64,000 nucleotides of DNA from the NCBI RefSeq assembly GCF_023078475.1, contig NZ_CP095741.1, positions 186,001 through 250,000 on the forward strand, in the 5' to 3' direction. Below, one piece after another: positions 56,567 to 64,000 of the stretch (its first letter is position 1; every line of letters begins with the position of its first letter). Source of the stretch: Luteibacter aegosomaticola. GTDB taxonomy: Bacteria; Pseudomonadota; Gammaproteobacteria; Xanthomonadales; Rhodanobacteraceae. Below the pieces are notes generated by a model that searched no databases, was not told the origin of the DNA, and saw nothing but the letters and a program-made list of their open reading frames with translations. The position numbers were made by a program, and so were the translations under genes.

Positions 56567-58150
56567 CTACTGGCGCCGCACGAAGGCGCTAACGATCAGC
56601 CCATGCTTGTCCAGCATCAGGAATGCCTGCTGCGCGCCATTCTGATGTTGAACGTCGTAGCTGTCCCAGCCGTAATCAGTGACGCCATTGAACCGATAGG
56701 ACGTCACGGGGCCCAGTTTGGCGTAGTAGCCCACGAGTGAGTCGTGCGTGTACTGGTCGAAAGGCGCTGCCATGGGGCTCATGCCTTCGCTATCTGCGCG
56801 GTTGCTGAGGACGACCAGCAAGGCCTTTTCGCTGCCAGGGTACGGTGTCTGGTTCCGGACCCGCGCGGCAAGCGATTCGCGAATGCCATTCGCCGTGGTC
56901 TCGTCGACACGCGGTGCCTTGGCGAAAGGCTGCCCGTGGACGCGCACGATGACGGTGTCAACGCGTTGATCGGGCTCTTTCACGAACTCCAGCGTGGCAT
57001 CCACGGGTTCCACGAAGAAGTGCGTCTCGTCGAGGGTGGTTACGTTGATGACGCCAGCAGCGGCAGCCTGTCCGATCGGCTCGACAGTCAGTGTATCGCC
57101 CTTGCGCCTTATCGTGATCGACGAGATATCGCTCAGCTCGTAGGTGCCCACGTACGAATCAAGAATCGCTGTGTCGACGGATACGGTGGCACCCTTGGTC
57201 GACGCATGGTCGCCTGGTGGCGTGATCTGGGCGGCAAAAGCCGCCACGCCAAGCGCGATGCTGACCAGGATGAACGCGGACGCGCGTGCCCATTTCTGAG
57301 GCTTCGCCAACATGAGCCTTATCCTCGTTTCCAGAAACGACATGGACTCCGACATCGCCGTAATGGTGGGCGCGTACTCGGATTGGTTCTCCCCGACCTG
57401 GATCAACGTTTCGCAATAGCTACCGATGTCTCCGCCACCAAGCAGCACCCGGGCATCGCAATCGACTTCGATAGCGCAGCGGAGACGATGAAACTGCCAC
57501 CAGAGAACGGGATTCCACGGCATCGACAGCAGGAGGGCGACTGCAGTGGCGACCATGAGGGGATCACGCGCCTTCAGGTGCGACTGTTCGTGGGAGAGGA
57601 CGTAGCGTTGCTGCTCCGGCGGCTCCTCCATGACCCAGGCCGGTATGACAATGCGCGAGCAAATCAATCCGACCACCGCAGGACCCACGCTGTCGGACAC
57701 GAGCACGGGCGTTCCGCACAATTGCCCTGGCTTCCACTTGCGCTTGCCTCGATGAAACGATGCCGTGCTGATGCCAAGGAAAAGAACGAGCGTGGCCGAG
57801 CTTGCCAGCCAGATATCCCAGGCAAAACGGTTGGCCGGGGTCGAGGCCGTATAGGACTTCGTGCCGCTCCAGTCGATGACGCGCGCGGCCAGCGGGATGG
57901 TTGTTGTATCGCGAAGGACCAAAGGCTTAGTGGCCGCTACGGTTGTCCCAGGCGTAGCGGCTCCGGGAAAGGCAGGTAGCGGAAGCGTTACGTTGGCCAT
58001 CACCACCGGCAGCATCACGGAGGCAGCGATAGCTATCATCCAGGGCCATCGGCTGGGGCGGCGACGACGCCTGGCGGCCTGCTCGGCGATGATGGCCGCG
58101 GCGCCAAGCGCGATGGCCACGATCACGGCGTAGATCATCCAGGCCAGCAT
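56567..58150 (-). CDS. BlaR1/MecR1-like membrane metalloprotease (M56 family)
   Basis: A 527-residue protein: N-terminal helices (MIYAVIVAIALGAAAIIAEQ and two more up to about residue 130), a zinc protease motif HEQSH at residues 187-191 within YVLSHEQSHLKARDP, another helix near 290-310 (ASAFILVSIALGVAAFAAQI), and a C-terminal periplasmic domain unlike the penicillin-binding sensor of true BlaR1 (residues 330-520, beginning DSYVGTYELSDISSITI). It would sense an extracellular signal and cleave the adjacent BlaI-like repressor. The divergent sensor domain means the inducer is unlikely to be a beta-lactam. Confidence 0.9.
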   Translation of the reverse strand: MLAWMIYAVIVAIALGAAAIIAEQAARRRRRPSRWPWMIAIAASVMLPVVMANVTLPLPAFPGAATPGTTVAATKPLVLRDTTTIPLAARVIDWSGTKSYTASTPANRFAWDIWLASSATLVLFLGISTASFHRGKRKWKPGQLCGTPVLVSDSVGPAVVGLICSRIVIPAWVMEEPPEQQRYVLSHEQSHLKARDPLMVATAVALLLSMPWNPVLWWQFHRLRCAIEVDCDARVLLGGGDIGSYCETLIQVGENQSEYAPTITAMSESMSFLETRIRLMLAKPQKWARASAFILVSIALGVAAFAAQITPPGDHASTKGATVSVDTAILDSYVGTYELSDISSITIRRKGDTLTVEPIGQAAAAGVINVTTLDETHFFVEPVDATLEFVKEPDQRVDTVIVRVHGQPFAKAPRVDETTANGIRESLAARVRNQTPYPGSEKALLVVLSNRADSEGMSPMAAPFDQYTHDSLVGYYAKLGPVTSYRFNGVTDYGWDSYDVQHQNGAQQAFLMLDKHGLIVSAFVRRQ

Positions 58151-58155
58151 CGCGG

Positions 58156-58524
58156 CTATTCCTTATCGGACCGCTCGGCCAATAGCTTGCGCATACGACG
58201 GATCTGTTCGGGGCTCAGCTTCTGATCGGAGACCAACTGCGTGAACAGCAGTTCCGTCGAGCCTTTGAAGAGCTTCTCGGTCAGGTGCTGAAGGGCGTTC
58301 TTGCGTGCGGCCTGTTGCTTGACGCTCGCGAAATAGCGATGGCCGCGCCCTTCCTCCTCGTAACTGACGTACCCCTTCGCCTGCAGCGTGCGCAGCACCG
58401 TCAGTACCGTGGTGTAGGCGAGCTTGTCACTCAGGCGCTCGCGAACATCCGCCACCAGCGAGGGGCCGTGTTCCCAAAGCACCTGCATGATGTCCGCCTC
58501 ACGGTCGGTGAGGGAGATCTTCAT
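58156..58524 (-). CDS. BlaI/MecI/CopY family repressor
   Basis: A 122-residue winged-helix repressor: SLTDREADIMQVLWEHGPSL, AYTTVLTVLRTLQAKGYVSY (recognition helix) and a C-terminal dimer helix with ALQHLTEKLFKGSTELL. It is 5 bases upstream of the BlaR1-like protease gene, which presumably inactivates it. No beta-lactamase or pbp gene is adjacent. Candidate operators lie just upstream at 58544-58601. Confidence 0.95.
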   Translation of the reverse strand: MKISLTDREADIMQVLWEHGPSLVADVRERLSDKLAYTTVLTVLRTLQAKGYVSYEEEGRGHRYFASVKQQAARKNALQHLTEKLFKGSTELLFTQLVSDQKLSPEQIRRMRKLLAERSDKE

Positions 58525-58543
58525 AAATGGTTCCCGGCACTAT

Positions 58544-58601
58544 CTACTAAATACCTAGTGGATGTACGCCGGTCCGGCGGCCGTGTCAACTATATTAGTA
58601 G
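58544..58601. promoter_or_regulatory. Candidate BlaI operators upstream of the repressor gene
   Basis: Two inverted repeats with the same half-site pattern C-N-ACTA / TAGT-N-G: CTACTA-N6-TAGTGG (58544-58561) and CAACTA-N3-TAGTAG (58587-58601). They lie 20 and 63 bases upstream of the repressor start, in an otherwise GC-rich gap, as expected for autoregulation. The remaining gap to 58686 shows nothing recognisable. Confidence 0.5.
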
Positions 58602-58686
58602 TAGAAAAACAGTCCACATTGGGTGCCTACGCATCGCTGGGCGCTCAGCCGGGCACGTATGGCCCGACTGACTGCCCTTCAGCGGC

Positions 58687-59463
58687 TCAATCGAGCGGCC
58701 GCACCCAGATGTTCCGGAAGCTGATCGGCTGGGAATGGTCGCCGTGCGCCTGCAGCTTGATCGGCGCATCGGTATAGGCCTTGTACTTCGGCTTGCCGAT
58801 GTAGAAAGTCTCGCCGGTGAGCTCGGTGTGGTTCTGCACCAGCACGCCGTTGTGGAAGAGCGTGACGTACGCCGGGGTCTTCACCGTGCCGTCGGCAGCA
58901 AAGACCGGTGCTGTCCAGATGATGTCGTAGGTCTGCCAGTCACCCGGGTGGCGCGCGGCGTTAACGAGAGGCGCTGCCTGCTTGTAGATGCTCGCTGCCT
59001 GGCCATTGACGTAGGTCTTGTTCTCAAACGAATCCATGATCTGGACTTCGTAACCTTCATCGCCGGGGCCCGTGGAGGCGAGGAAGACGCCGCTGTTGCC
59101 GCGCCCCTGGCCTTCGCCCGTGATGTCCTTCGGGATCTGCCATTCCAGATGCAGCTGGTAGCTGTGGAAATGCTGCTTGGTCTGGATGTTGTCGGTCGTC
59201 TTGTCGACGGTCACGATGCCGTCGTGCACCTTCCAGCCGGCGGGAGAGTGATCCTTCGACGCTTCCCAACCAGCGAGGCTATGCCCATCGAAGAGCACGA
59301 CCGCGTCGGAAGGCGGCGCGTTCTCCTTCGCGCCCGGCGTCACGACCTTCGGCACGGGTTCCCACTGCTCGGTGGCTTTGGGGTCATCCTGCGCGACGGC
59401 GCACGATGCGCCGACCATGGCGAGCGTTGCAAGGGCAAGGGCGGGAGGCGTGAAGCGCTTCAT
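58687..59463 (-). CDS. DUF1080 protein (3-keto-glycoside hydrolase-like), exported
   Basis: A 258-residue periplasmic protein with a signal peptide (to AVAQDD) and a concanavalin-like DUF1080 domain: VVLFDGHSLAGWEASKDHSP, YQLHLEWQIPKDITG, GRGNSGVFLASTG, YEVQIMDSFENKTYVNGQA and ISFRNIWVRPL at the end. Characterised members cleave 3-keto-glycosides. It is the last gene of the sugar-oxidation operon. Start 59463 gives the signal peptide; the longer frame does not. Confidence 0.88.
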   Translation of the reverse strand: MKRFTPPALALATLAMVGASCAVAQDDPKATEQWEPVPKVVTPGAKENAPPSDAVVLFDGHSLAGWEASKDHSPAGWKVHDGIVTVDKTTDNIQTKQHFHSYQLHLEWQIPKDITGEGQGRGNSGVFLASTGPGDEGYEVQIMDSFENKTYVNGQAASIYKQAAPLVNAARHPGDWQTYDIIWTAPVFAADGTVKTPAYVTLFHNGVLVQNHTELTGETFYIGKPKYKAYTDAPIKLQAHGDHSQPISFRNIWVRPLD

Positions 59464-59483
59464 AGGGGGTTCCTTGGGGGATG

Positions 59484-60389
59484 TCAGACCGTGCAGATCT
59501 TGAATGCTTCGGCAAACGATGCGAAGGGATCCGGGCGCGCGGGCGAGAACTCGTGCGCGATGAAGCCCTGGTAGTTGAGGTCCGCGATCGCCATGGCGAC
59601 GGCGTGGTAGTTCAGCTCCTGCGTACCGTCGATCTCGTGGCGACCGGGTACGCCACCGGTATGGAAGTGGCCGATCCATTGGATGTTGTCGCGGATAGTG
59701 CGGATGACATCGCCTTCCATGATCTGCATATGGTAGATGTCGTAGAGCAGCTTCACGTTCGGGGAGTTGAGACCCTTGGTGACCGCGACACCGAATGCGG
59801 TGTGGTCGCCCTGGTAGCCGTGGTGGTCCACCTTGCTGTTCAGCAGCTCGAGGTGCAAGGTGATGCCATTCTCTTGCGCGTAGGGCGCGATCTTCGACAG
59901 TCCGGCGATACAGTTATCGATCGCCCGCTGATCGTCGATGCCATCCTTCCGGTTGCCGAACATCGTGATGAGGTTGGTCACGCCTGCGCGCTTGGCCAGG
60001 GGAATCGTGGTCTCGATCTCCTTGATCAGCTGGGCATGGTTCGCCGGATCGTTGAAGCCGAACTCGATGAAGTTATCCCGCTTGGCGGGATAGCCCATCG
60101 ACACCGCCAGCCCGTGGTCCTGTACCACCGACCATTCATCCGCATAGAGCAGATCGACGCCGACGAAGCCAAGAGACTTCAGGCGCGTGCACAGTTCAGG
60201 TAGTGGCGCTTTGGAGGTCCAGCGGCTCAACGACTGCTTGAGCCGGCCGCCGCCTTTTGACGGCGAAGTCCCTTTACCGGTAGCGGACGTGGCGGAAGCG
60301 AGAAGGGGCGCTGCGCCGGCTAACGCTGCTGCGGTCGCAAGACATCCCAGCGCGTTGCGCCGGCTGAGGTTGGTCACATCGTCACGCAT
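59484..60389 (-). CDS. Sugar phosphate isomerase/epimerase family protein, Tat-exported
   Basis: A 301-residue xylose-isomerase-like TIM-barrel protein preceded by a Tat-type signal (SRRNALGCLATAAALAGAAP). VTNLITMFGNRKDG, LHLELLNSKVDHHGYQG, KLLYDIYHMQIMEGD and IGHFHTGGVPGRHEID match the hydroxypyruvate-isomerase-like branch, with metal-binding Glu, Asp, His and Glu positions present. Export by Tat points to a folded periplasmic enzyme. It may act on a keto-sugar released by the neighbouring enzymes. Confidence 0.85.
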   Translation of the reverse strand: MRDDVTNLSRRNALGCLATAAALAGAAPLLASATSATGKGTSPSKGGGRLKQSLSRWTSKAPLPELCTRLKSLGFVGVDLLYADEWSVVQDHGLAVSMGYPAKRDNFIEFGFNDPANHAQLIKEIETTIPLAKRAGVTNLITMFGNRKDGIDDQRAIDNCIAGLSKIAPYAQENGITLHLELLNSKVDHHGYQGDHTAFGVAVTKGLNSPNVKLLYDIYHMQIMEGDVIRTIRDNIQWIGHFHTGGVPGRHEIDGTQELNYHAVAMAIADLNYQGFIAHEFSPARPDPFASFAEAFKICTV

Positions 60390-60391
60390 GC

Positions 60392-61447
60392 TTATTCGAG
60401 CCCCAGGATCTGGCGGTTGAACGTACGGTCGCTACCTGTCGACACGAAATCGTCGAAAGCGCGTTCGGTGACCTTGATGATGTGGTCGCGGATAAAGGGT
60501 GCCCCTTCCTTCGCACCCTGCTGAGCATCCTTGATGCAGCACTCCCACTCGAGCACGGCCCAACCGGGATAGTCGTACTGCGCGAGTTTGCTGAAGATGG
60601 CGCCGAAATCGATCTGGCCGTCGCCAAGCGAACGGAACCGGCCGGGGCGATCGATCCAGTTCTGGTAACCACCGTAAACCCCCGAGCGCCCGTTGGGGCG
60701 GAACTCAGCGTCCTTCACGTGGAAGGCGCGGATGCGCTCATGGTAGTTGTCGATGAACTGCAGGTAGTCCATCTGCTGCAGCACCATGTGACTCGGGTCG
60801 AACAGGATATTGGCGCGCGGATGATGATCGACGGCATCTAGGAAGCGCTCGAACGTCGCGCCATCGTGCAGGTCTTCACCGGGGTGCAGTTCGTAGCAGA
60901 CATCGACACCGACTTCATCGAAGGCATCGAGGATCGGCTTCCAGCGCTTGCCGAGTTCCGCGAATGCTTCGTCGACGAGACCCGCCGGGCGCTGCGGCCA
61001 CGGATAGAACAGCTGCCAGGCCAGTGCACCGGAGAAGGTGGCGTGCGCTGTCAGGCCGAGGTGCTGGCTCGCCTTGGCGGCGAGCTTGAGCTGCTGCACC
61101 GCCCATGCTTGGCGTTCCTGCGGATGGCCGCGTAGCGCTGGGGGAGCAAAACCGTCGAACAACCGATCGTACGCGGGGTGCGAGGCGACGAGCTGCCCTT
61201 GCAGGTGCGTCGAGAGTTCAGTCACCGCCACGCCGTGCTCGGCGAGCACGCCGGCGATGTCATCGCAGTACGTCTTACTCGCTGCCGCCTTCTCAAGATC
61301 GAACAGGCGGGCATCGTTGGACGGGATCTGCACGCCGACGAAGCCGAGCGACGACGCCCAGCGGGCGATGTCCGGCAGCGTGTTGAACGGCGCCTCGTCC
61401 GAAGCGAACTGCGCCAGGAAGATGGCTGGGCCCTTGAGTGTCTTCAT
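60392..61447 (-). CDS. Sugar phosphate isomerase/epimerase family protein, cytoplasmic
   Basis: A 351-residue TIM-barrel protein without signal peptide. GFVGVQIPSNDARLFDLEKA, CYELHPGEDLHDGATFERFL, NILFDPSHMVLQQMDYLQF and IRAFHVKDAEFRPNG show the metal-site pattern of the AP-endonuclease-2 fold. It lies 2 bases from the Tat-exported paralogue. The two differ in location, suggesting sequential steps on the same sugar inside and outside the membrane. The substrate is unknown. Confidence 0.85.
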   Translation of the reverse strand: MKTLKGPAIFLAQFASDEAPFNTLPDIARWASSLGFVGVQIPSNDARLFDLEKAAASKTYCDDIAGVLAEHGVAVTELSTHLQGQLVASHPAYDRLFDGFAPPALRGHPQERQAWAVQQLKLAAKASQHLGLTAHATFSGALAWQLFYPWPQRPAGLVDEAFAELGKRWKPILDAFDEVGVDVCYELHPGEDLHDGATFERFLDAVDHHPRANILFDPSHMVLQQMDYLQFIDNYHERIRAFHVKDAEFRPNGRSGVYGGYQNWIDRPGRFRSLGDGQIDFGAIFSKLAQYDYPGWAVLEWECCIKDAQQGAKEGAPFIRDHIIKVTERAFDDFVSTGSDRTFNRQILGLE

Positions 61448-61448
61448 G

Positions 61449-62039
61449 TCAGATCTTCAGCTCGGCCTCGACGGCCCAGGCTTTGCCGTTACCGGCCTGG
61501 GCCAGCGGGATATCCGCCTTCCACGCGGCGGGAACCGGATCGTACTGGAGGACTTGCGTGCAACCCGGCTGCGACAGGAAGAAGCCGAGCATCGTGAGCT
61601 TCTTGGTCATGAACACGAAGTCAGCTGCAGGTGGCAACGTGCCGCCATGGGGAACAGCAAGGCCTTCGGCATGCAGCTTGGTGACCAGCGCCTTGCGCTG
61701 CGCTTCACTGAGCTGCAGGAAAGGCTTGCCACCGGCCTTGTCGAAGGCGGCCATGGCGGCGAGGTAACGTGCCTGGTCAGGCTTGGCGTAGACGGCCTTC
61801 AGCAGCTGATCGATGAACAACGGCACGCCCGCGTCGACCGCGCCCGGAGTGTCGGTGCGCGGAATCACGATATCCGCGACGCCGCCCACCAGGCTGTACT
61901 GGGCGGGATCGAAGAACTGCGGTTTTGCACCGGGCTTCTGCGCTGCGGCGTGTGCATCGAACACCGCCAGCAGTGACGGGCCGGCGATAACGCCGGCAGC
62001 CAGGGCGGACATGTTTTTCAACCATTCGCGACGATTCAT
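61449..62039 (-). CDS. Gluconate 2-dehydrogenase subunit 3-like protein (Tat)
   Basis: A 196-residue small subunit with a twin-arginine signal (NRREWLKNMSALAAGVIAGP). Its core (LVGGVADIVIPRTDTPGAVD, FIDQLLKAVY, FVFMTKKLTMLGFFLS) matches the gluconate-2-dehydrogenase subunit 3 family. Such proteins co-export and stabilise FAD-dependent GMC dehydrogenases, here the next gene. Start 62039 (MNRREW) is set by the signal motif. Confidence 0.92.
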   Translation of the reverse strand: MNRREWLKNMSALAAGVIAGPSLLAVFDAHAAAQKPGAKPQFFDPAQYSLVGGVADIVIPRTDTPGAVDAGVPLFIDQLLKAVYAKPDQARYLAAMAAFDKAGGKPFLQLSEAQRKALVTKLHAEGLAVPHGGTLPPAADFVFMTKKLTMLGFFLSQPGCTQVLQYDPVPAAWKADIPLAQAGNGKAWAVEAELKI

Positions 62040-62049
62040 GGCGAGTTCC

Positions 62050-63741
62050 TCAGATATTGCCGCGCTTGAGTTCTTCCACGGCATGCTTGGCCGCACGTGC
62101 GGTCAGCGCCATGTAAGTGAGGGACGGGTTCTGGCAGCCGGACGAGGCCATGGCCGAGCCGTCGGTCACGTAGACGTTCTTGCAGGCATGCATCTGGTTC
62201 CAGCCGTTGAGCACCGAGGTCTTCGGATCGCGGCCCATGCGCGCGGTACCCATTTCATGGATGCCGGCGCCGACGTTGGCGTTCATGGTGAAGTGGCTCA
62301 CGTCCTTATAGCCCGCGCCCGAGAGCATCTCCATCGCGTCGTCGATGATGGCCTTGCCGATCATCTTCTCGTTCTCCTGGTGCGCCGCATCGAAGTTCAG
62401 CACGGGCATGCCGTACTTGTCCTTGTGGTTGCGATCCAGCGTCACGACGTTCTTGTGGGACGGCAGCATCTCGCCGAAGCCCATCATCGAGACGTACCAG
62501 GGACCCGGCTCCTGGGCCGCTTCCTTGAGTTCCTGCCCAAGCAACTGCTCTTGGACGAGACGGGTCCAGTCCTGGCGGCCCGCGCCACCCTGGAAGCCGA
62601 AACCACGCAGGTACTTCTGCTTGTCGGTGCCGACGTTGCGATAGCGGGGAATGTAGAAGCCGGTGGGACGGCGGCCCGAGTAGTAGCGGTCTTCATGGCC
62701 TTCGACCATGGCGCGCGCGCCGGTGCCGAACGTGTGATCCATGATGTTGTGGCCGAGCTCGCCGCTGTCGTTGCCGAAGCCATTGGGGAAGCGGGTCGAG
62801 GTCGAATTCATCAGGATGTGTGCGGTGCCGAAGGTCGACGCGCACATGAAGATCACTTTGGCGAAGTACTCGGTCTGGTGTCCGGTCTCCGCATCGAGCA
62901 CGCGCACGCCGGTGGCCTTGCCCTTGTCGTTGTCGTAGATCAGCTCGTACACGATGGCGTTGGTCACCATCGTCATGTTGCCCGTGCGCTCGGCGGAGGG
63001 CAGCGTCGACGAGTTACTGCTGAAGTAACCGCCAAACGGACAGCCGCGCATACACAGGTTGCGGTACTGGCAGGTGCCGCGCTGCGGGCTCTGATCGTGC
63101 TTCAGTGGCGCAGAAAGGTTGGCGGTGCGGCCGATGATGAGCTTGCGGTTGAACTTGCTATCCAGCTTGCCCTGGAAGTCCTTCTCGACGCAGTTGAGGT
63201 CCATCGGCGGCAGGAAGTTACCGTCCGGCAACTGCGCCAGGTGATCGTTGTTGCCGCTGACACCGATGAAGTGCTCGACGTAGTCGTACCACGGAGCGAT
63301 ATCCTCGTAGCGGATCGGCCAGTCCACGCCCACGCCTTCCTTGCCGTTGGCTTCGAAGTCCATCTGGCTAAGGCGATAGCTCTGGCGGCCCCACATCAGT
63401 GAGCGCCCGCCGACGTGGTAGCCACGGAACCAGTCGAACGGCTTGGTCTCTTCGTACGGGTTATCGATATCGTCGACGAACCAGTGCTTGGTCGACTGGG
63501 TGATCCCATAGAACGACGGGCGCGTATGCTTCGGCCAGCGCGCAATGTCCGCCTGCGTCGCCTCATCGCCGTATGGCAGCTCCCACGGCGCCTTCATGGC
63601 GGTGGGGTAGTCGAGGTGCTTGACCATGGGGCCGCGGTCGAGCACGAGCGTCTTGAGGCCCTTCTCGGTGAGCTCTTTGGCGGCCCAGCCGCCACTCACG
63701 CCCGTACCGACGACGATGGCGTCGAATGTGTTCTTTTCCAT
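62050..63741 (-). CDS. GMC family FAD-dependent sugar dehydrogenase (large subunit)
   Basis: A 563-residue flavoprotein: FAD motif IVVGTGVSGGWAAKEL at the N-terminus, GGRSLMWGRQSYR, a Cys pair in NLCMRGCPFGG, and the C-terminal GMC_oxred_C with the catalytic His region HEMGTARMG and DGSAMASSGCQNPSLTYMAL. It has no signal of its own; it is likely carried out by the Tat subunit 3. With subunit 3 it resembles glucoside 3-dehydrogenases that oxidise sugars at C3 and pass electrons to a cytochrome. No cytochrome c gene is seen in the window. Confidence 0.93.
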   Translation of the reverse strand: MEKNTFDAIVVGTGVSGGWAAKELTEKGLKTLVLDRGPMVKHLDYPTAMKAPWELPYGDEATQADIARWPKHTRPSFYGITQSTKHWFVDDIDNPYEETKPFDWFRGYHVGGRSLMWGRQSYRLSQMDFEANGKEGVGVDWPIRYEDIAPWYDYVEHFIGVSGNNDHLAQLPDGNFLPPMDLNCVEKDFQGKLDSKFNRKLIIGRTANLSAPLKHDQSPQRGTCQYRNLCMRGCPFGGYFSSNSSTLPSAERTGNMTMVTNAIVYELIYDNDKGKATGVRVLDAETGHQTEYFAKVIFMCASTFGTAHILMNSTSTRFPNGFGNDSGELGHNIMDHTFGTGARAMVEGHEDRYYSGRRPTGFYIPRYRNVGTDKQKYLRGFGFQGGAGRQDWTRLVQEQLLGQELKEAAQEPGPWYVSMMGFGEMLPSHKNVVTLDRNHKDKYGMPVLNFDAAHQENEKMIGKAIIDDAMEMLSGAGYKDVSHFTMNANVGAGIHEMGTARMGRDPKTSVLNGWNQMHACKNVYVTDGSAMASSGCQNPSLTYMALTARAAKHAVEELKRGNI

Positions 63742-63750
63742 GCGTATTCC

Positions 63751-64000
63751 TCAGCGCAGCGGGCGCAGGTAGTCGAAGTCAACGCGCGCGGCGTCGAGCG
63801 AGCCCATCCGGGCGAAGGGGCCTTCCTGTTCGACGAAGCAATGCTTCAGTCCGGCGGCGTCCGCCGCGGCCATGATCGGCTTGTAATCGAGCGTGCCGCG
63901 GCCCAGTTCGGCACCGGGATAATCCTTGGCGTTACCCGGCAGGAAGTCCTTCGCGTGCATCAGCGGGATGCGGCCGGGGTTGGCCTTGAAGTAATCGGTG
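63751..64000 (-). CDS. Sugar phosphate isomerase/epimerase family protein, C-terminal part
   Basis: The last 83 residues of a third TIM-barrel isomerase; the N-terminus lies beyond the window. Visible: NPGRIPLMHAKDF (metal-binding His and Asp), GRGTLDYKPIMAAADAAGLK and HCFVEQEGPF (final metal Glu). The ATG at 63960 is internal. It lies 9 bases upstream of the dehydrogenase gene in the same operon. Confidence 0.85.
   Translation of the reverse strand, partial: TDYFKANPGRIPLMHAKDFLPGNAKDYPGAELGRGTLDYKPIMAAADAAGLKHCFVEQEGPFARMGSLDAARVDFDYLRPLR

Overview
The window is high-GC, densely coded proteobacterial DNA. No non-coding gap exceeds about 250 bases, and I see no tRNA, rRNA, CRISPR array, transposase or integrase. 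Codon use and gene families (DUF2058, cyo operon with SURF1, FecI/FecR/TonB units, LTA-synthase-like sulfatase, GMC dehydrogenase clusters) suggest a gammaproteobacterium of the Xanthomonadales type, Rhodanobacteraceae such as Luteibacter or Dyella. That placement is inference; there is no marker gene here.

Region 1 (1-17342) is the most unusual part. A chaperone-usher fimbrial operon (pilin end, chaperone, usher) runs, on the same strand and with short gaps or 4-base overlaps, into a ten-gene type IV secretion set in IncP/RP4 trb order: VirB11/TrbB, VirB2/TrbC, VirB3/TrbD, VirB4/TrbE, VirB8/TrbF, VirB9/TrbG, VirB10/TrbI, a TrbJ/VirB5-like protein, TrbL/VirB6 with a 680-residue repetitive tail, and a VirB1/TrbN-like transglycosylase. 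It then returns to fimbrial genes: two paralogous two-domain tip adhesins, the first overlapping the transglycosylase gene by 4 bases. The T4SS is thus embedded inside a fimbrial operon. No coupling ATPase, relaxase or VirB7/TrbH lipoprotein is visible.

Region 2 (17391-25399) holds DUF2058, an NAD-dependent epimerase, a strong bidirectional terminator, an MFS transporter and the cyoABCD quinol oxidase operon with a SURF1 gene. Region 3 (25443-30439) has a DUF535 protein and a FecI-FecR-TonB receptor iron-uptake unit. Region 4 (30682-38540) contains envelope genes (GT39 glycosyltransferase, YrbL, LTA-synthase-like sulfatase), a methyltransferase and a hybrid histidine kinase. Region 5 (38610-41259) is a BtuCDF-type ABC importer.

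Region 6 (41432-47295) has a DUF4239 membrane protein and a MarR-controlled AaeXAB-like efflux operon with a NodT outer-membrane factor. Region 7 (47399-58524) is mixed: Sel1 and SRPBCC proteins, an isolated NYN-domain gene, YggS divergent from a MocR regulator, a glutamine amidotransferase, AraC divergent from an AhpD-like protein, a membrane-anchored GH30 glycosidase with a TRIC-type channel, and a BlaI/BlaR1 pair. Region 8 (58687-64000, all minus strand) is a sugar-oxidation cluster: DUF1080, two complete and one partial sugar isomerase/epimerase, a gluconate-2-dehydrogenase subunit-3-like protein and a GMC oxidoreductase. It looks like a periplasmic 3-keto-glycoside pathway.
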